Shown in pieces: positions 15,729 through 31,728 of a stretch of 64,000 nucleotides of DNA. The notes beneath the pieces were generated by a model, which worked only from the letters and a program-made list of their open reading frames with translations, did no database searches and was not told the origin of the DNA. The position numbers and the translations under genes were made by a program. Origin of the DNA: Oscillospiraceae bacterium. Lineage in GTDB: Bacteria; Bacillota; Clostridia; Oscillospirales; Oscillospiraceae. Each line of letters opens with the position of its first letter. The first letter of the stretch is position 1. The stretch spans positions 1,426,001 through 1,490,000 of the forward strand of contig AP025582.1 of assembly GCA_022846075.1 (NCBI GenBank), written 5' to 3'.

Positions 15729-17061
15729 AGTTTCGGGTGAGGGTCCGCCAGAGCGTGTACACCGCGGCGGCTAACGCCGCCAGCATCAGCAGCCCCTCGC
15801 CCAGCTGGGTCCAGGTGAAGCCGAACAGGGAGAGGACCATGACGTAGCGGGTCATGAGGTAGGCGTGATAGCCACCCAAAGAGGCCAGCTCCGCCGCGGC
15901 CGCGGCGGGCGCGTGGGCGGGAGTGACGCAGGCCCACACCACCAGCAGGACCCCGCCCAGGAAGAAATAGCGCTCGTGCATATAGGGCAGGAAGAAGGGG
16001 ATGCCCAGGCTCAGGGCGGCCCCGGCCAGCAAAAGGGCGGCGTTGTCCGCATCCTTGCGTTTCCAAAAAAGGAGGGCCAAAACGGCCAGCATGAAGAAGA
16101 AGGCCAGCAGGATGCCGGTTTTGGCGGCTCCGGCCCCCAGCTCGGCGCGGTAGGGGATCAGGGTGAACACGGAGGGGGAGTTGTAATTGATGGTCTGCCA
16201 GCCCACGCTGGAGCTGGCCTGATCCAGATAGACGCTGAGAATGTCCCGCACCGGCTTGCCCGCCAGAAGGGCAGGGGCCATGGTCAAAACGAAGGTGCCG
16301 GGAAAGACGAAGAGGTGGCGGAACTTGACCCGGCCGGTGAACCACAGGGCGCACCACAGGGGGATGATAAAAATGGCCTGGAGCTTGAAGGAGAAGGCCA
16401 GGGCCAGAAGGGCCAGGGAGGACTTGGGCTTCTCCTCCAAAGCGCAGGCCAGGGCGTGGAGACACAGCGCCCCCCACACGGCGTCGCACTGTCCCCAGCA
16501 GGCGCCGTTGAGGACGACGGTGGGGAGGAGGAGCAGGGCGGAAAAGCAGATTAGGGGCGCCTTGGGGCGCTTCGTCAGGCCCCGTACCAGCCGCAGCCCG
16601 CCCCAAGCCAGCAAAACGTCGAAGAGAACGGAAAAGAGCTTGATAAGGTAGAGGTCAGGGAGGGGGAGGTAAGAGATCAGGGCCAAAAGATAGAGGTATG
16701 GGACGTTGTAGTTGCCCACCGGGTCCTTCAAGGCGGCAAAGCCGCCGTTCTGCCGGAAGTGCTCCACCCAGTGGGAGAGGAAGTCCTGATAGTCCAAAGA
16801 GGCGTAGGAGAAGAGGAAAGCGCGCAAAAATAGGGCCAGGCCGATGGGCAGCAGCATCGTGAGGAGGGCGTCACGCCCATACCCCGCCCGGTGGAGAAGA
16901 AAAAGGGCCAATGCCCCCAGCGCCAGGAGGCAGACCGGGAGGAACATCTGGCTGAGAAGGCCGCCGGGCAGGGTATAGCCCCGGAGGGCGGCCAGGGCGG
17001 CGAAGAGGAGTCCCAGGGCGGCGCAGGGACGGGTCAATTCCTTTTTCAAAACAAAAAGCAC
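15727..17061 (-). CDS. Gpi18-like polytopic mannosyltransferase
   Basis: A 444-residue membrane protein with about ten to twelve helices. The loops DYQDFLSHWVEHFRQNGG near residue 90 and LNGACWGQCDAVWG near 185 match the Gpi18/COG5542 mannosyltransferase pattern, including the WGQCD(A/S) motif; INYNSPSVFTL and FFLPYMHERYFF are also typical of the family. It would use a polyprenyl-phosphate sugar donor. The GTG start has no good Shine-Dalgarno site; the GGGG immediately before it could serve only a later TTG at 17049, so the start is uncertain by a few codons. It is separated from rpoB by a divergent intergenic region. Confidence 0.82.
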   Translation of the reverse strand: MLFVLKKELTRPCAALGLLFAALAALRGYTLPGGLLSQMFLPVCLLALGALALFLLHRAGYGRDALLTMLLPIGLALFLRAFLFSYASLDYQDFLSHWVEHFRQNGGFAALKDPVGNYNVPYLYLLALISYLPLPDLYLIKLFSVLFDVLLAWGGLRLVRGLTKRPKAPLICFSALLLLPTVVLNGACWGQCDAVWGALCLHALACALEEKPKSSLALLALAFSFKLQAIFIIPLWCALWFTGRVKFRHLFVFPGTFVLTMAPALLAGKPVRDILSVYLDQASSSVGWQTINYNSPSVFTLIPYRAELGAGAAKTGILLAFFFMLAVLALLFWKRKDADNAALLLAGAALSLGIPFFLPYMHERYFFLGGVLLVVWACVTPAHAPAAAAAELASLGGYHAYLMTRYVMVLSLFGFTWTQLGEGLLMLAALAAAVYTLWRTLTRN

Positions 17062-17073
17062 CCCCGAAAATGA

Positions 17074-17097
17074 AAAAAATCTGGATTTCTCCAGATC
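17074..17097 (-). terminator. Terminator-like hairpin in the leader of the Gpi18-like gene
   Basis: On the minus strand ATCTGGA-GAAA-TCCAGAT followed by seven T. A 7-bp stem with a GNRA-type loop, 13 bases upstream of the GTG start. It could be an attenuator for the gene or a terminator for antisense transcription from the rpoB region. Confidence 0.5.
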
Positions 17098-17112
17098 AAA
17101 GGATAAAAATCA

Positions 17113-17141
17113 TTGACTTATGCGGTGTTGCATGGTATACT
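17113..17141 (+). promoter_or_regulatory. Sigma-A promoter of rpoBC
   Basis: TTGACT (17113-17118), 17-base spacer, TATACT (17136-17141). Predicted start near 17148 leaves an mRNA leader of about 240 bases before rpoB. No known riboswitch or ribosomal-protein leader was recognised in that leader. Confidence 0.8.
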
Positions 17142-17388
17142 GAAATGCTTCTATCTGCCAGTTTGCCCTATTTCTCCATCATCCTATCGTGTGGTCAGTG
17201 TATCACAGACGGGCCGGACTTGCAAGACTGGCGGAACGCTTTTTAACAACCGCTCCGGGCGTTCTAAGAAAGAAAACAGGCGCCCCCTTGTGCGGTTTGA
17301 CGGAAAAAGTATGACGGACGGCGGAGGATCAAGGCCTGACAAGGGCTTTTCCCTGCCGGAAATACGAAAAACGAGGTGTGATTTCTAC

Positions 17389-21096
<3,708 letters not shown>

Positions 21097-21114
21097 GAGA
21101 GGGAGGACGACAAT

Positions 21115-24906
<3,792 letters not shown>

Positions 24907-24917
24907 GAGAAGAATAG

Positions 24918-24956
24918 GAGACGGCAGCATCAAAAGATGCCGCCGTCTCTCTTTTT
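24918..24956 (+). terminator. Terminator of rpoBC
   Basis: Fourteen-base arms (24918-24931 with 24936-24949) with one mismatch, AAAA loop, T-rich tail. Confidence 0.9.
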
Positions 24957-24980
24957 CTTTAAAAAATTTCGGACAGCCCC

Positions 24981-25009
24981 TTTACAAATCGAACCTGCTT
25001 TGCTATAAT
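24981..25009 (+). promoter_or_regulatory. Promoter of tRNA-Arg(CCG)
   Basis: TTTACA (24981-24986), 17-base spacer, TATAAT (25004-25009), 19 bases before the mature tRNA 5' end. Confidence 0.85.
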
Positions 25010-25028
25010 AATCAAGCACGTTTGAGAT

Positions 25029-25105
25029 GCGTCCGTAGTTCAATTGGATAGAGCGTCAGATTCCGGTTCTGAATGTTGGGGGTTCGAGTCCCTCCGGGCG
25101 TACCA
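25029..25105 (+). tRNA. tRNA-Arg (anticodon CCG)
   Basis: Cloverleaf folds: acceptor GCGTCCG with CGGGCGT, anticodon stem TCAGA/TCTGA enclosing loop TTCCGGT, so anticodon CCG decoding CGG; T-arm loop TTCGAGT. The 3' CCA is encoded (25103-25105). Own promoter and terminator. Confidence 0.95.
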
Positions 25106-25111
25106 TGGGAA

Positions 25112-25157
25112 AAGTCCTTGAAATTACTGCATTTACAGTGATTTCAAGGATTTTTTA
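25112..25157 (+). terminator. Terminator after tRNA-Arg(CCG)
   Basis: Long hairpin TCCTTGAAAT-ACTG with CAGT-ATTTCAAGGA followed by six T. The remaining 160 bases up to the next gene are AT-rich and hold nothing recognisable apart from the ribosome site at 25307-25316. Confidence 0.85.
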
Positions 25158-25320
25158 TATCCAGTATGCATTTTGCTAAGGGTTTTATGGGGCATATTTG
25201 TAGGTTTGTTGCTGGGAAAGGTGCTGGAAAAGGTATTTTACTTTACATAGCAGGAAAAATGAATCATATTCACCGACGGTTGATGCTCCCATGGCCGTTT
25301 GGGTTTGGAGGGAGGATGTT

Positions 25321-26436
25321 ATGATGTGGAAGAGAATTGGGAAAATCCTGTTGGCGTTTTTGTTGCTGCTGGCTGCCCTGGTAGGAGGGTATGCCGCCTA
25401 TTTGCTGCTGACCTACGACCGGATCGAGGACCGCCAGGTGGTGGAGGTGGAGAACACCGCCCGGACCGAGGGGGTCACGGCAAGGGTGGGGGAGACCTAT
25501 ACCGCCGTCACCTATAATGTGGGGTTCGGCGCCTACTCCGATGATTACAGCTTCTTCATGGATGGCGGAAAATACGCCCGGGCCATGAGCGAGGCGGCGG
25601 TTCGGGAAAACATTGGAGGAGATATCGCCCTTCTGGAGGGAGAAGACCCGGACCTGGTCCTGCTCCAGGAGGTGGACCGGGGCTCCACCCGGAGCTATCA
25701 GGTGGACGAGCATGAGCTGTTCCGGGAGGCGATGGGGGTGTATGCTGTCAACCATGGGGTGAATTACCACTCAGCCTACCTCTTTTATCCCCTGACACAG
25801 CCCCATGGAGCGTCTCTGTCAGGCCTGTCCACCTTTTCCCGGCTGGAAATGACCGGCGCGCTGCGGCGGAGCCTTCCCGTCAGTACCTCTCTCTATAAGT
25901 TCATCGACCTGGACCGCTGCTATGTGGTCACCCGGATCCCGGTGGACGACGGGAAGGAGCTGGCGGTCTACAACGTCCACCTCTCCGCCTATACGGAGGA
26001 CGAGAGCATCGTAAAGGCCCAGATCGCCATGCTGAGCGGGGATCTGGAACAGGATGTGGCGGCGGGCAACTACGTGGTGTGCGGGGGAGACTTCAATCAG
26101 AACCTGCTGGGGGATTCTCCGGCGGTCTTTGGGACGGACGCCAGCGCCGAAAACTGGGCCAAGCCCTTTCCCAAGGAGCTTCTGCCCAAAGGGATCAGCG
26201 TGGCCTGGGACCGGCTGGACCGGGCGGAGGTCGAAAGCCTGGCCCCCTCCTGCCGCAACGCCGACGCCCCCTACGAGGCGGGGGTCAGCTTTGTGACCAT
26301 GGTGGATGGGTTCCTTCTGTCGGACAACGTGGCGATTTTGGAGCTGGAGACCGTGGACAACGGGTTCCTATATTCCGATCATAACCCGGTCCGGCTGCGC
26401 TTCACGCTGAGGGAGACGGAGGGGGGAAGAGGATGA
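25321..26436 (+). CDS. Membrane-anchored endonuclease/exonuclease/phosphatase family protein
   Basis: A 371-residue protein with one N-terminal membrane helix (about residues 8-30) and an extracytoplasmic EEP (DNase I-like) domain. Motifs: TAVTYNVGFGA at the domain start, LVLLQEVDRGS with the metal-binding Glu, AVYNVHLSAY, VVCGGDFNQNLLGD with the catalytic Asp/Asn pair, and a C-terminal YSDHNPV with the general His. The fold hydrolyses phosphodiesters or phosphomonoesters; substrate unknown. Start at 25321 (or the adjacent ATG 25324) after GGAGGGAGG; the longer frame from 25291 has no ribosome site. It overlaps dus by four bases (ATGA). Confidence 0.87.
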   Translation: MMWKRIGKILLAFLLLLAALVGGYAAYLLLTYDRIEDRQVVEVENTARTEGVTARVGETYTAVTYNVGFGAYSDDYSFFMDGGKYARAMSEAAVRENIGGDIALLEGEDPDLVLLQEVDRGSTRSYQVDEHELFREAMGVYAVNHGVNYHSAYLFYPLTQPHGASLSGLSTFSRLEMTGALRRSLPVSTSLYKFIDLDRCYVVTRIPVDDGKELAVYNVHLSAYTEDESIVKAQIAMLSGDLEQDVAAGNYVVCGGDFNQNLLGDSPAVFGTDASAENWAKPFPKELLPKGISVAWDRLDRAEVESLAPSCRNADAPYEAGVSFVTMVDGFLLSDNVAILELETVDNGFLYSDHNPVRLRFTLRETEGGRG

Positions 26437-27392
26437 AGTTTTATTTTGCCCCTATGGAGGGTGTTACGGATCACACATTCCGAAACATCCACCACAAGTA
26501 TTTTCCGGGCCTGGACCGGTACTTTACCCCCTTTTTGTCTCCGACCCAGGACGGCCGCTTCACCGGGAAAAAGGTAAAAGATGTGCGGCCCGAGGAAAAC
26601 AGGGGCTTGAATGTGGTTCCCCAGCTCCTGACCAAGCGGCCCGAGGACTTCCTGTGGGCGGCCCGGGCGCTGGCCGACCTGGGATACCGGGAGGTCAACC
26701 TGAACCTGGGCTGTCCCTCCGGAACGGTGGTGGCGAAGGGGAAGGGGAGCGGGATGCTGGCCGACCCGGAGGGCCTGGAGCGTTTTTTCGATGAAATATT
26801 TGCCAAGACTCCGGTGGCGGTCTCCGTCAAGACCCGCCTTGGGATGAGGGAGGAGGGAGAATTTCCCCGCCTGCTGGAAATCTTCAACCGCTATCCCATC
26901 GCGGAGCTCACGGTCCACGTCCGGGTGCGGGAGGACTTTTACCGCCTTCCCGCAAGGTTGGATGCCTTTACACTTCCTCTGGCCCAGAGCAAGGCCCCGG
27001 TGTGCTACAACGGCGATCTGACCACGGCGGCCAATTTTTCCACCTTTCAGTCCCGGTTCCCGGATACCCCGGCGGCGATGCTGGGCCGGGGGCTGGTGGC
27101 CGATCCGGCACTGGTGCGCCGGATCCAGGGAGGTCCCTCCGCGGACCGGGAGACACTGAAACAGTATCATGACGAGCTGTATGAGAGCTATTGCGTTGCC
27201 TTTCAAAGCGAGCGCAACGCCCTGTGCCGGATGAAAGAAATCTGGTTTTACCACATCTGCCTCTTTGAAGGGGCGGAAAAAATCGAAAAAAAGCTGAGAA
27301 AAACCACCGACCCCGGAGAATACCGGGCGTTGGCGGCCAGGATCTTTGGGGAGCTGCCCCTCCGGGCGGAGGGAGCCCTCCCCAAATGGTGA
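26433..27392 (+). CDS. dus: tRNA-dihydrouridine synthase
   Basis: A 319-residue FMN-dependent enzyme that reduces uridines in the tRNA D-loop. It shows the Dus N-terminal block FYFAPMEGVTDHTFR, the active-site NLNLGCPSGTVV with catalytic Cys near residue 92, SVKTRLGM, and the phosphate-binding VCYNGDLTT and AMLGRGLVADP. Length is normal. Which Dus paralogue it is cannot be judged. Translationally coupled to the EEP gene; terminator follows directly. Confidence 0.93.
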   Translation: MKFYFAPMEGVTDHTFRNIHHKYFPGLDRYFTPFLSPTQDGRFTGKKVKDVRPEENRGLNVVPQLLTKRPEDFLWAARALADLGYREVNLNLGCPSGTVVAKGKGSGMLADPEGLERFFDEIFAKTPVAVSVKTRLGMREEGEFPRLLEIFNRYPIAELTVHVRVREDFYRLPARLDAFTLPLAQSKAPVCYNGDLTTAANFSTFQSRFPDTPAAMLGRGLVADPALVRRIQGGPSADRETLKQYHDELYESYCVAFQSERNALCRMKEIWFYHICLFEGAEKIEKKLRKTTDPGEYRALAARIFGELPLRAEGALPKW

Positions 27393-27423
27393 GAAGGCGG
27401 GGCATTGCCCCGCCTTCTTTTTT
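27393..27423. terminator. Terminator after dus
   Basis: Perfect 11-bp stem GAAGGCGGGGC/GCCCCGCCTTC with ATT loop and T-run, adjacent to the stop codon and 5 bases from the end of the convergent kinase gene. Confidence 0.92.
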
Positions 27424-27427
27424 CATG

Positions 27428-30400
27428 TTATAGACCACCCAGCACTTTCCCTAAGGTGGAGCGCAGCATATCCATGTCGATGGGCTTGGCCAGATGAGCG
27501 GTCATTCCGGCGGCCTGGGAGGCCTGTACGTCCTCCGCGAAGGCATTGGCGGTCATGGCGACGATGGGGATGACGGCTGCGTCGGGACGGGGGAGGGCCC
27601 GGACGGCCCGGGTCGTCTCGTAACCGTTCATCACCGGCATCTGGATATCCATCAGGATGGCGTCGTAGGTCCCCGGAGGAGCCTCTTGGAAGGCACGGAG
27701 GGCCTGGGCTCCATCCGTTTTGACCACGGAGTCGGCCCCTTCCATCAAAAGCAGCTCTTTGAGGATCTCGGCGTTGATGCTGTTGTCCTCGGCAACCAGG
27801 AACATCCGGCCCTTCAGGCCGTAGCAGCCTCCGGGGGCAGCCGGGTTTCCGGCGCTGGATCGGGGCTCAGCCTCCTCGGCCGCGGCCTCGAATTCCAGCT
27901 CCACGTGAAAGGTGGAGCCGCGGCCCGGGCTGCTCTCCACAGTGATCCGTCCGCCCATCAGGTCCACCAATCCCTTGGTAATGCTCAAGCCCAGCCCTGT
28001 CCCCTCGATATGGGCCACGGCGGCGCTGCGTGTGAAGGGGTCAAAGAGGTGGGCGAGAAAGTCCTCCGACATGCCTACGCCGGTATCCCGGACGGTAAAG
28101 CGGTATCGGGCGCGGCCCGGGCCGCTGTCCGGCGGGATCTCCTCCACCAGGAATTCCACCCGCCCGCCCTCGGGGGTAAACTTGACGGCGTTGGAGAGCA
28201 GATTGAGCAGGATCTGGTTCAGGCGCAGGGCGTCTCCCCGGAAGCGGGGGTGCTCCACCTGCCCGGTGCGGATGGTGAAGTCCAGCCCGGCCACCCGGGC
28301 CTGGGGGGTCATAATGGCGGAGAGCTGGTCCATCAGCTCAGGCAGAAAGATGGACATATGGTTCAATGTGATCTTGGCCCGTTCGATCTTGCTCATGTCC
28401 AGCACGTCGTTGATCAGGCTGAGCAGGTGCTTGGAGGCGAGGGAGATCTTTTGCAGGTAGTCCGCCACCCGCGTCTGGTCGTCCAGGTGGGCCACCGCCA
28501 GAGCCGTCATCCCCATGATGGCGTTCATGGGGGTGCGGATGTCGTGGCTCATGGCGGAGAGGAAGTCGCTCTTGGCCTGGTTGGCCTCCTCCGCTTGTGC
28601 CAGCGCATTTTTCAACGCCTCCTTGGTCTCCCGTTCCGCCGCCAGGATGTCGGTCACGTCGGCCCGCACCAGGCAGACGGTCCGGTGGCTGTCATCGCCC
28701 CACAGGACGTTGACCTGCTTATACCGAAGGCCGCTTTTCGACGATCGGTAGGGAAAGACAAAGTCGTAGCCCGCGGGCCGCTCAGCCAGCCTGGTCAGGA
28801 TGGTTTTCAGCCGGAACTGCTCCAGGGCCTCCTCTTTGTTTTCCTCCAGGCCGTATTGGCTGGCAAACTCTCCAACGGAGGAGTCGTAATCCTCCACGGT
28901 ATGGGGAGGCAGGTTCTCCAGCACGGACTGCCTGGTATAGAGGGTGAAGCGGCCGCTGTTGAGGTCGATGAAGCCCGCCAGTTCGAAGGTGTAGGCGATC
29001 ATATTCAGCAGGCCCCGCTGCTCCCGCACCGAGTCGGTGATGTCGGCGCACACCAGACAGACCCGGCCCAGGCGCAGGTCGATGGCCGAGACGGTCATGT
29101 TCTTATTGTGAATGCTGCCGCCCTCGTCGGTCAGGGAGTAAGAGAAGGTATAGGGGCCGTCCTCCGTCAGCCGTCGGCGGATCTCCTCCGGCCGGAGATT
29201 GGCCTCATACTGCGCCTTGTCCCTGGGCACGATCCTTGTGCGGGCCATCTCGGCCGCGCGCTTGGAGTGGGAGCCCTGGGCCGGAGGCGGGCAGCAGGCG
29301 TTTTTGTTGCAGACCAATACCATATAGTGGTCCTTGCTGAGGTCCAGATCGATGACATAGTCATAGCTGGTCACGGTGAGCTGGTGCAGGATGCGGTCGG
29401 AGATGGTCTGCTCCGTCACGTCCGTCACCGTCAGGATGCCGGTGACGTCGCCGGTGTCGGGGGCCTCTATCATATTCACCTTGAACTGGACGTAGCGGCC
29501 GTGCTCGTCCTTCGGCAGCCGGATGAAACAGGTCAAGGACTTTTCCGTCTCGTTGCGGCGGTAGGCCTCCAGAGAGGGGCCGTCCAGGAAGGTGTCCAGG
29601 AAGGCCTGCCGGTCCGCCTCCTCCACCACCAGGCCGGCGAGGCCGGTGAAAAAGTCCATCCGGTTGGAGCCGAAGGTTTCCAGTAGGCCGGAGTCTGTCT
29701 GATCGCTAATCTCCAGGATCCGGCTCTGGGAGATGTTGCAGTGGCCCAGCACCAGGGTGTCCGGGCCGGGCTTGCGGTAGTGCTGGAAAATCAGCTCTTC
29801 ATACTGGCGGCGCAGGGCCTCCTTTTCCTCCACCGCTTTGCTGATGTCGGTATAGATGGAGTAGATCCTGCGGGTCCCGTCCGGGGCCTGCCGGACCGAG
29901 AGGGTGTCCTTGACCCAGACATAACCCCCGTCGCCCCGCCTGAACCGGGCGGTAAGCTCACAGTGGCCTGAGCCGCGTTCCATATACGCCAGGAGCTTTT
30001 CGCGGTTTTCGGCGACGTCCTCGGGGTGGATCCCCCCAAAGACGTTGTTTTCGTACAGCTCTTTCGCCTCTTCCAAGGTCATGTGGGTCATGGCGGCGAA
30101 TCCGTTGGAGATGAACTCCGGCGTCATGGTGCCGTCCGGGTCACAGCGGATCACGGAGATGCCGCCGGGCAGGTTTTCCATCACCGTCCGGAAATCCATG
30201 TCCAGCCGTTCCTTCTCCTGGCGGAGGTGGACCTCCTCGGTGATGTCGCGGATGGACTGGATGTAGGCGGGGATTCCGTTCCAGTCGGTCCTGCGGAAAT
30301 GGGAGGTATAGAACCGGTCCGTTCCCTCCACCGCGATCTCATATTCCTGGTCCTCGTCCCGGCCCTTCCCCAGCGTGCAGAAGGGGCAGGGGGTGCTTCT

Positions 30401-31357
30401 GCCGTGCAGGGCCGCGTAGCATTTATCCCCCACCCGGTGAGGGCGGCTGGAGAAGAGCTCTCTGGACTCGTTGACGTAGAGCAGCTCGTAGCTCTCCTGG
30501 TCGATCACATAGATGCCGTCCGCCGCCTCGTTGGCGATGGACTGGAACAGCCGGGCCTCCGGGGACATGCCGGTGATCACGGTGTAAAACACGATGGGCC
30601 CCGACAAAGGCCCCATCCGGCGGCCGCTGAGGTGGAGCCAGATGAGGCTGCCGTCCTTGTGGCGCACCCGGTAGGAGAGATCCAGGGGCTCGCCGCTGGC
30701 GATGGCGCCCCTCGACGCCGCCAGCACCCGGGGCCGGTCCGGCTCATATACCATATCCAAAGCGCTGTGCCGGGTCAGCTGGGCGTACTCCTCCCGGGTG
30801 TGTCCCGAGAGGGCGGGGACGCCGTCGGAATAGAAGAGGGGGATGGAGCGCTGTCCTTCAATACGGTAGCTGGCGATGCCGCCGGGGATGGCGTTGACCA
30901 GGTGGCTCAGCTGCAGCTGGGTGTCCTTGAGGGTGGAGATGTTGTGAAAGACGCACTGGATCAGGGGAAAGCCGTCCTCCTTGCCGATCTGTTTGGCCTG
31001 GATGTGGACCCAGACCACGCTGCCGTCCCGGTGCAGCTTGCGGAACTCGAAGTCCGCCACCGTGTGGTCCCGGATGGCCTCCCGGAGCTTTCCGGTCACC
31101 ATGGCGGTGTCCTCGGGATAGGTCAGCTGTGCTGCGTCACCCTGGATCAGCGTGCGGTATTCCTCTACGGTATACCCTGACAGCTCCGGGACGCCGTCGG
31201 AGAAGTAGACAGTCTCAAAGATGTCCGAGACCTTGTAGATGGCGACGCCGCCCGGGATGGCGTTGATGATGTTCTGCATCTTTTCGCTGGTGTCGGTCAA
31301 TTCCTGTTCCAGCGAGGAGATGAACTGGTCCCTGGAGAGCCCGTCCGTTTCCCTCAC
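27428..31357 (-). CDS. Multi-PAS hybrid sensor histidine kinase with receiver
   Basis: A 1309-residue soluble hybrid kinase (no membrane helix seen). Order: four PAS units in the first 515 residues, marked by the repeats NAIPGGVAIY, NAIPGGIASY, a Cys-containing unit (CYAALHG ... PCPFC near 325-340) and ENLPGGISVI; two further sensor-like segments to about 900; HisKA with SHDIRTPMNA (His near 937); HATPase with NLLSNAVKFTPEGG, DTGVGMS and GTGLGLSI; a C-terminal receiver with VAEDNSINAEI, phosphoacceptor Asp in ILMDIQMP near 1232 and Lys in HLAKPID. GTG start at 31357 overlaps the Hpt stop. Last gene of the operon that begins at 37538. Input signal unknown. Confidence 0.93.
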   Translation of the reverse strand: MRETDGLSRDQFISSLEQELTDTSEKMQNIINAIPGGVAIYKVSDIFETVYFSDGVPELSGYTVEEYRTLIQGDAAQLTYPEDTAMVTGKLREAIRDHTVADFEFRKLHRDGSVVWVHIQAKQIGKEDGFPLIQCVFHNISTLKDTQLQLSHLVNAIPGGIASYRIEGQRSIPLFYSDGVPALSGHTREEYAQLTRHSALDMVYEPDRPRVLAASRGAIASGEPLDLSYRVRHKDGSLIWLHLSGRRMGPLSGPIVFYTVITGMSPEARLFQSIANEAADGIYVIDQESYELLYVNESRELFSSRPHRVGDKCYAALHGRSTPCPFCTLGKGRDEDQEYEIAVEGTDRFYTSHFRRTDWNGIPAYIQSIRDITEEVHLRQEKERLDMDFRTVMENLPGGISVIRCDPDGTMTPEFISNGFAAMTHMTLEEAKELYENNVFGGIHPEDVAENREKLLAYMERGSGHCELTARFRRGDGGYVWVKDTLSVRQAPDGTRRIYSIYTDISKAVEEKEALRRQYEELIFQHYRKPGPDTLVLGHCNISQSRILEISDQTDSGLLETFGSNRMDFFTGLAGLVVEEADRQAFLDTFLDGPSLEAYRRNETEKSLTCFIRLPKDEHGRYVQFKVNMIEAPDTGDVTGILTVTDVTEQTISDRILHQLTVTSYDYVIDLDLSKDHYMVLVCNKNACCPPPAQGSHSKRAAEMARTRIVPRDKAQYEANLRPEEIRRRLTEDGPYTFSYSLTDEGGSIHNKNMTVSAIDLRLGRVCLVCADITDSVREQRGLLNMIAYTFELAGFIDLNSGRFTLYTRQSVLENLPPHTVEDYDSSVGEFASQYGLEENKEEALEQFRLKTILTRLAERPAGYDFVFPYRSSKSGLRYKQVNVLWGDDSHRTVCLVRADVTDILAAERETKEALKNALAQAEEANQAKSDFLSAMSHDIRTPMNAIMGMTALAVAHLDDQTRVADYLQKISLASKHLLSLINDVLDMSKIERAKITLNHMSIFLPELMDQLSAIMTPQARVAGLDFTIRTGQVEHPRFRGDALRLNQILLNLLSNAVKFTPEGGRVEFLVEEIPPDSGPGRARYRFTVRDTGVGMSEDFLAHLFDPFTRSAAVAHIEGTGLGLSITKGLVDLMGGRITVESSPGRGSTFHVELEFEAAAEEAEPRSSAGNPAAPGGCYGLKGRMFLVAEDNSINAEILKELLLMEGADSVVKTDGAQALRAFQEAPPGTYDAILMDIQMPVMNGYETTRAVRALPRPDAAVIPIVAMTANAFAEDVQASQAAGMTAHLAKPIDMDMLRSTLGKVLGGL

Positions 31358-31725
31358 ATCGTCTCGCCCTCCTTTAAAAGCGTCCAGAGTTCTCTCGCCC
31401 TCTGGAATTCGGCCGTGACGGTTTGGTACATCAGGGGATAGTCGGTCCGGGGTTCTCCTGTGCGCAGCGGCTCCACCATGGCGCCCACCGCCTTGTAAAG
31501 GGGCGTCAGCCCCAGGTTCGCGGCGACTCCCTTCAGGGTGTGGGCCGCCGAGAAGGCGCCGGAAAGGTCCCCGGAATCCAGGGCCCGGCCCAGGAGGTCC
31601 AGGTTTTCATCCTGGAACAGCATCCCCAGCAGTCTGATATACAGCGCCTCATTTCCCATAAAGCGCTCCATGGTGATCTTGTAGTCTCCTCCATAGGCCC
31701 CGAAGGCCTCTTCAAACCGTCCCAT
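31354..31725 (-). CDS. Histidine phosphotransfer (Hpt) domain protein
   Basis: A 123-residue stand-alone Hpt protein. The phosphorylatable histidine lies in AAHTLKGVAANLG near residue 62, within a four-helix bundle pattern. It would shuttle phosphate between the receivers of the two flanking hybrid kinases. It starts 3 bases after the upstream kinase and overlaps the downstream kinase start by four bases, so the three are translationally linked. Confidence 0.92.
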   Translation of the reverse strand: MGRFEEAFGAYGGDYKITMERFMGNEALYIRLLGMLFQDENLDLLGRALDSGDLSGAFSAAHTLKGVAANLGLTPLYKAVGAMVEPLRTGEPRTDYPLMYQTVTAEFQRARELWTLLKEGETM

Positions 31726-31728
31726 CCG

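Noticed and set aside
25160-25320. Possible gene remnant between tRNA-Arg(CCG) and the EEP gene
   Set aside because: No frame longer than about 20 codons reads like protein and no repeat links it to the tRNA.
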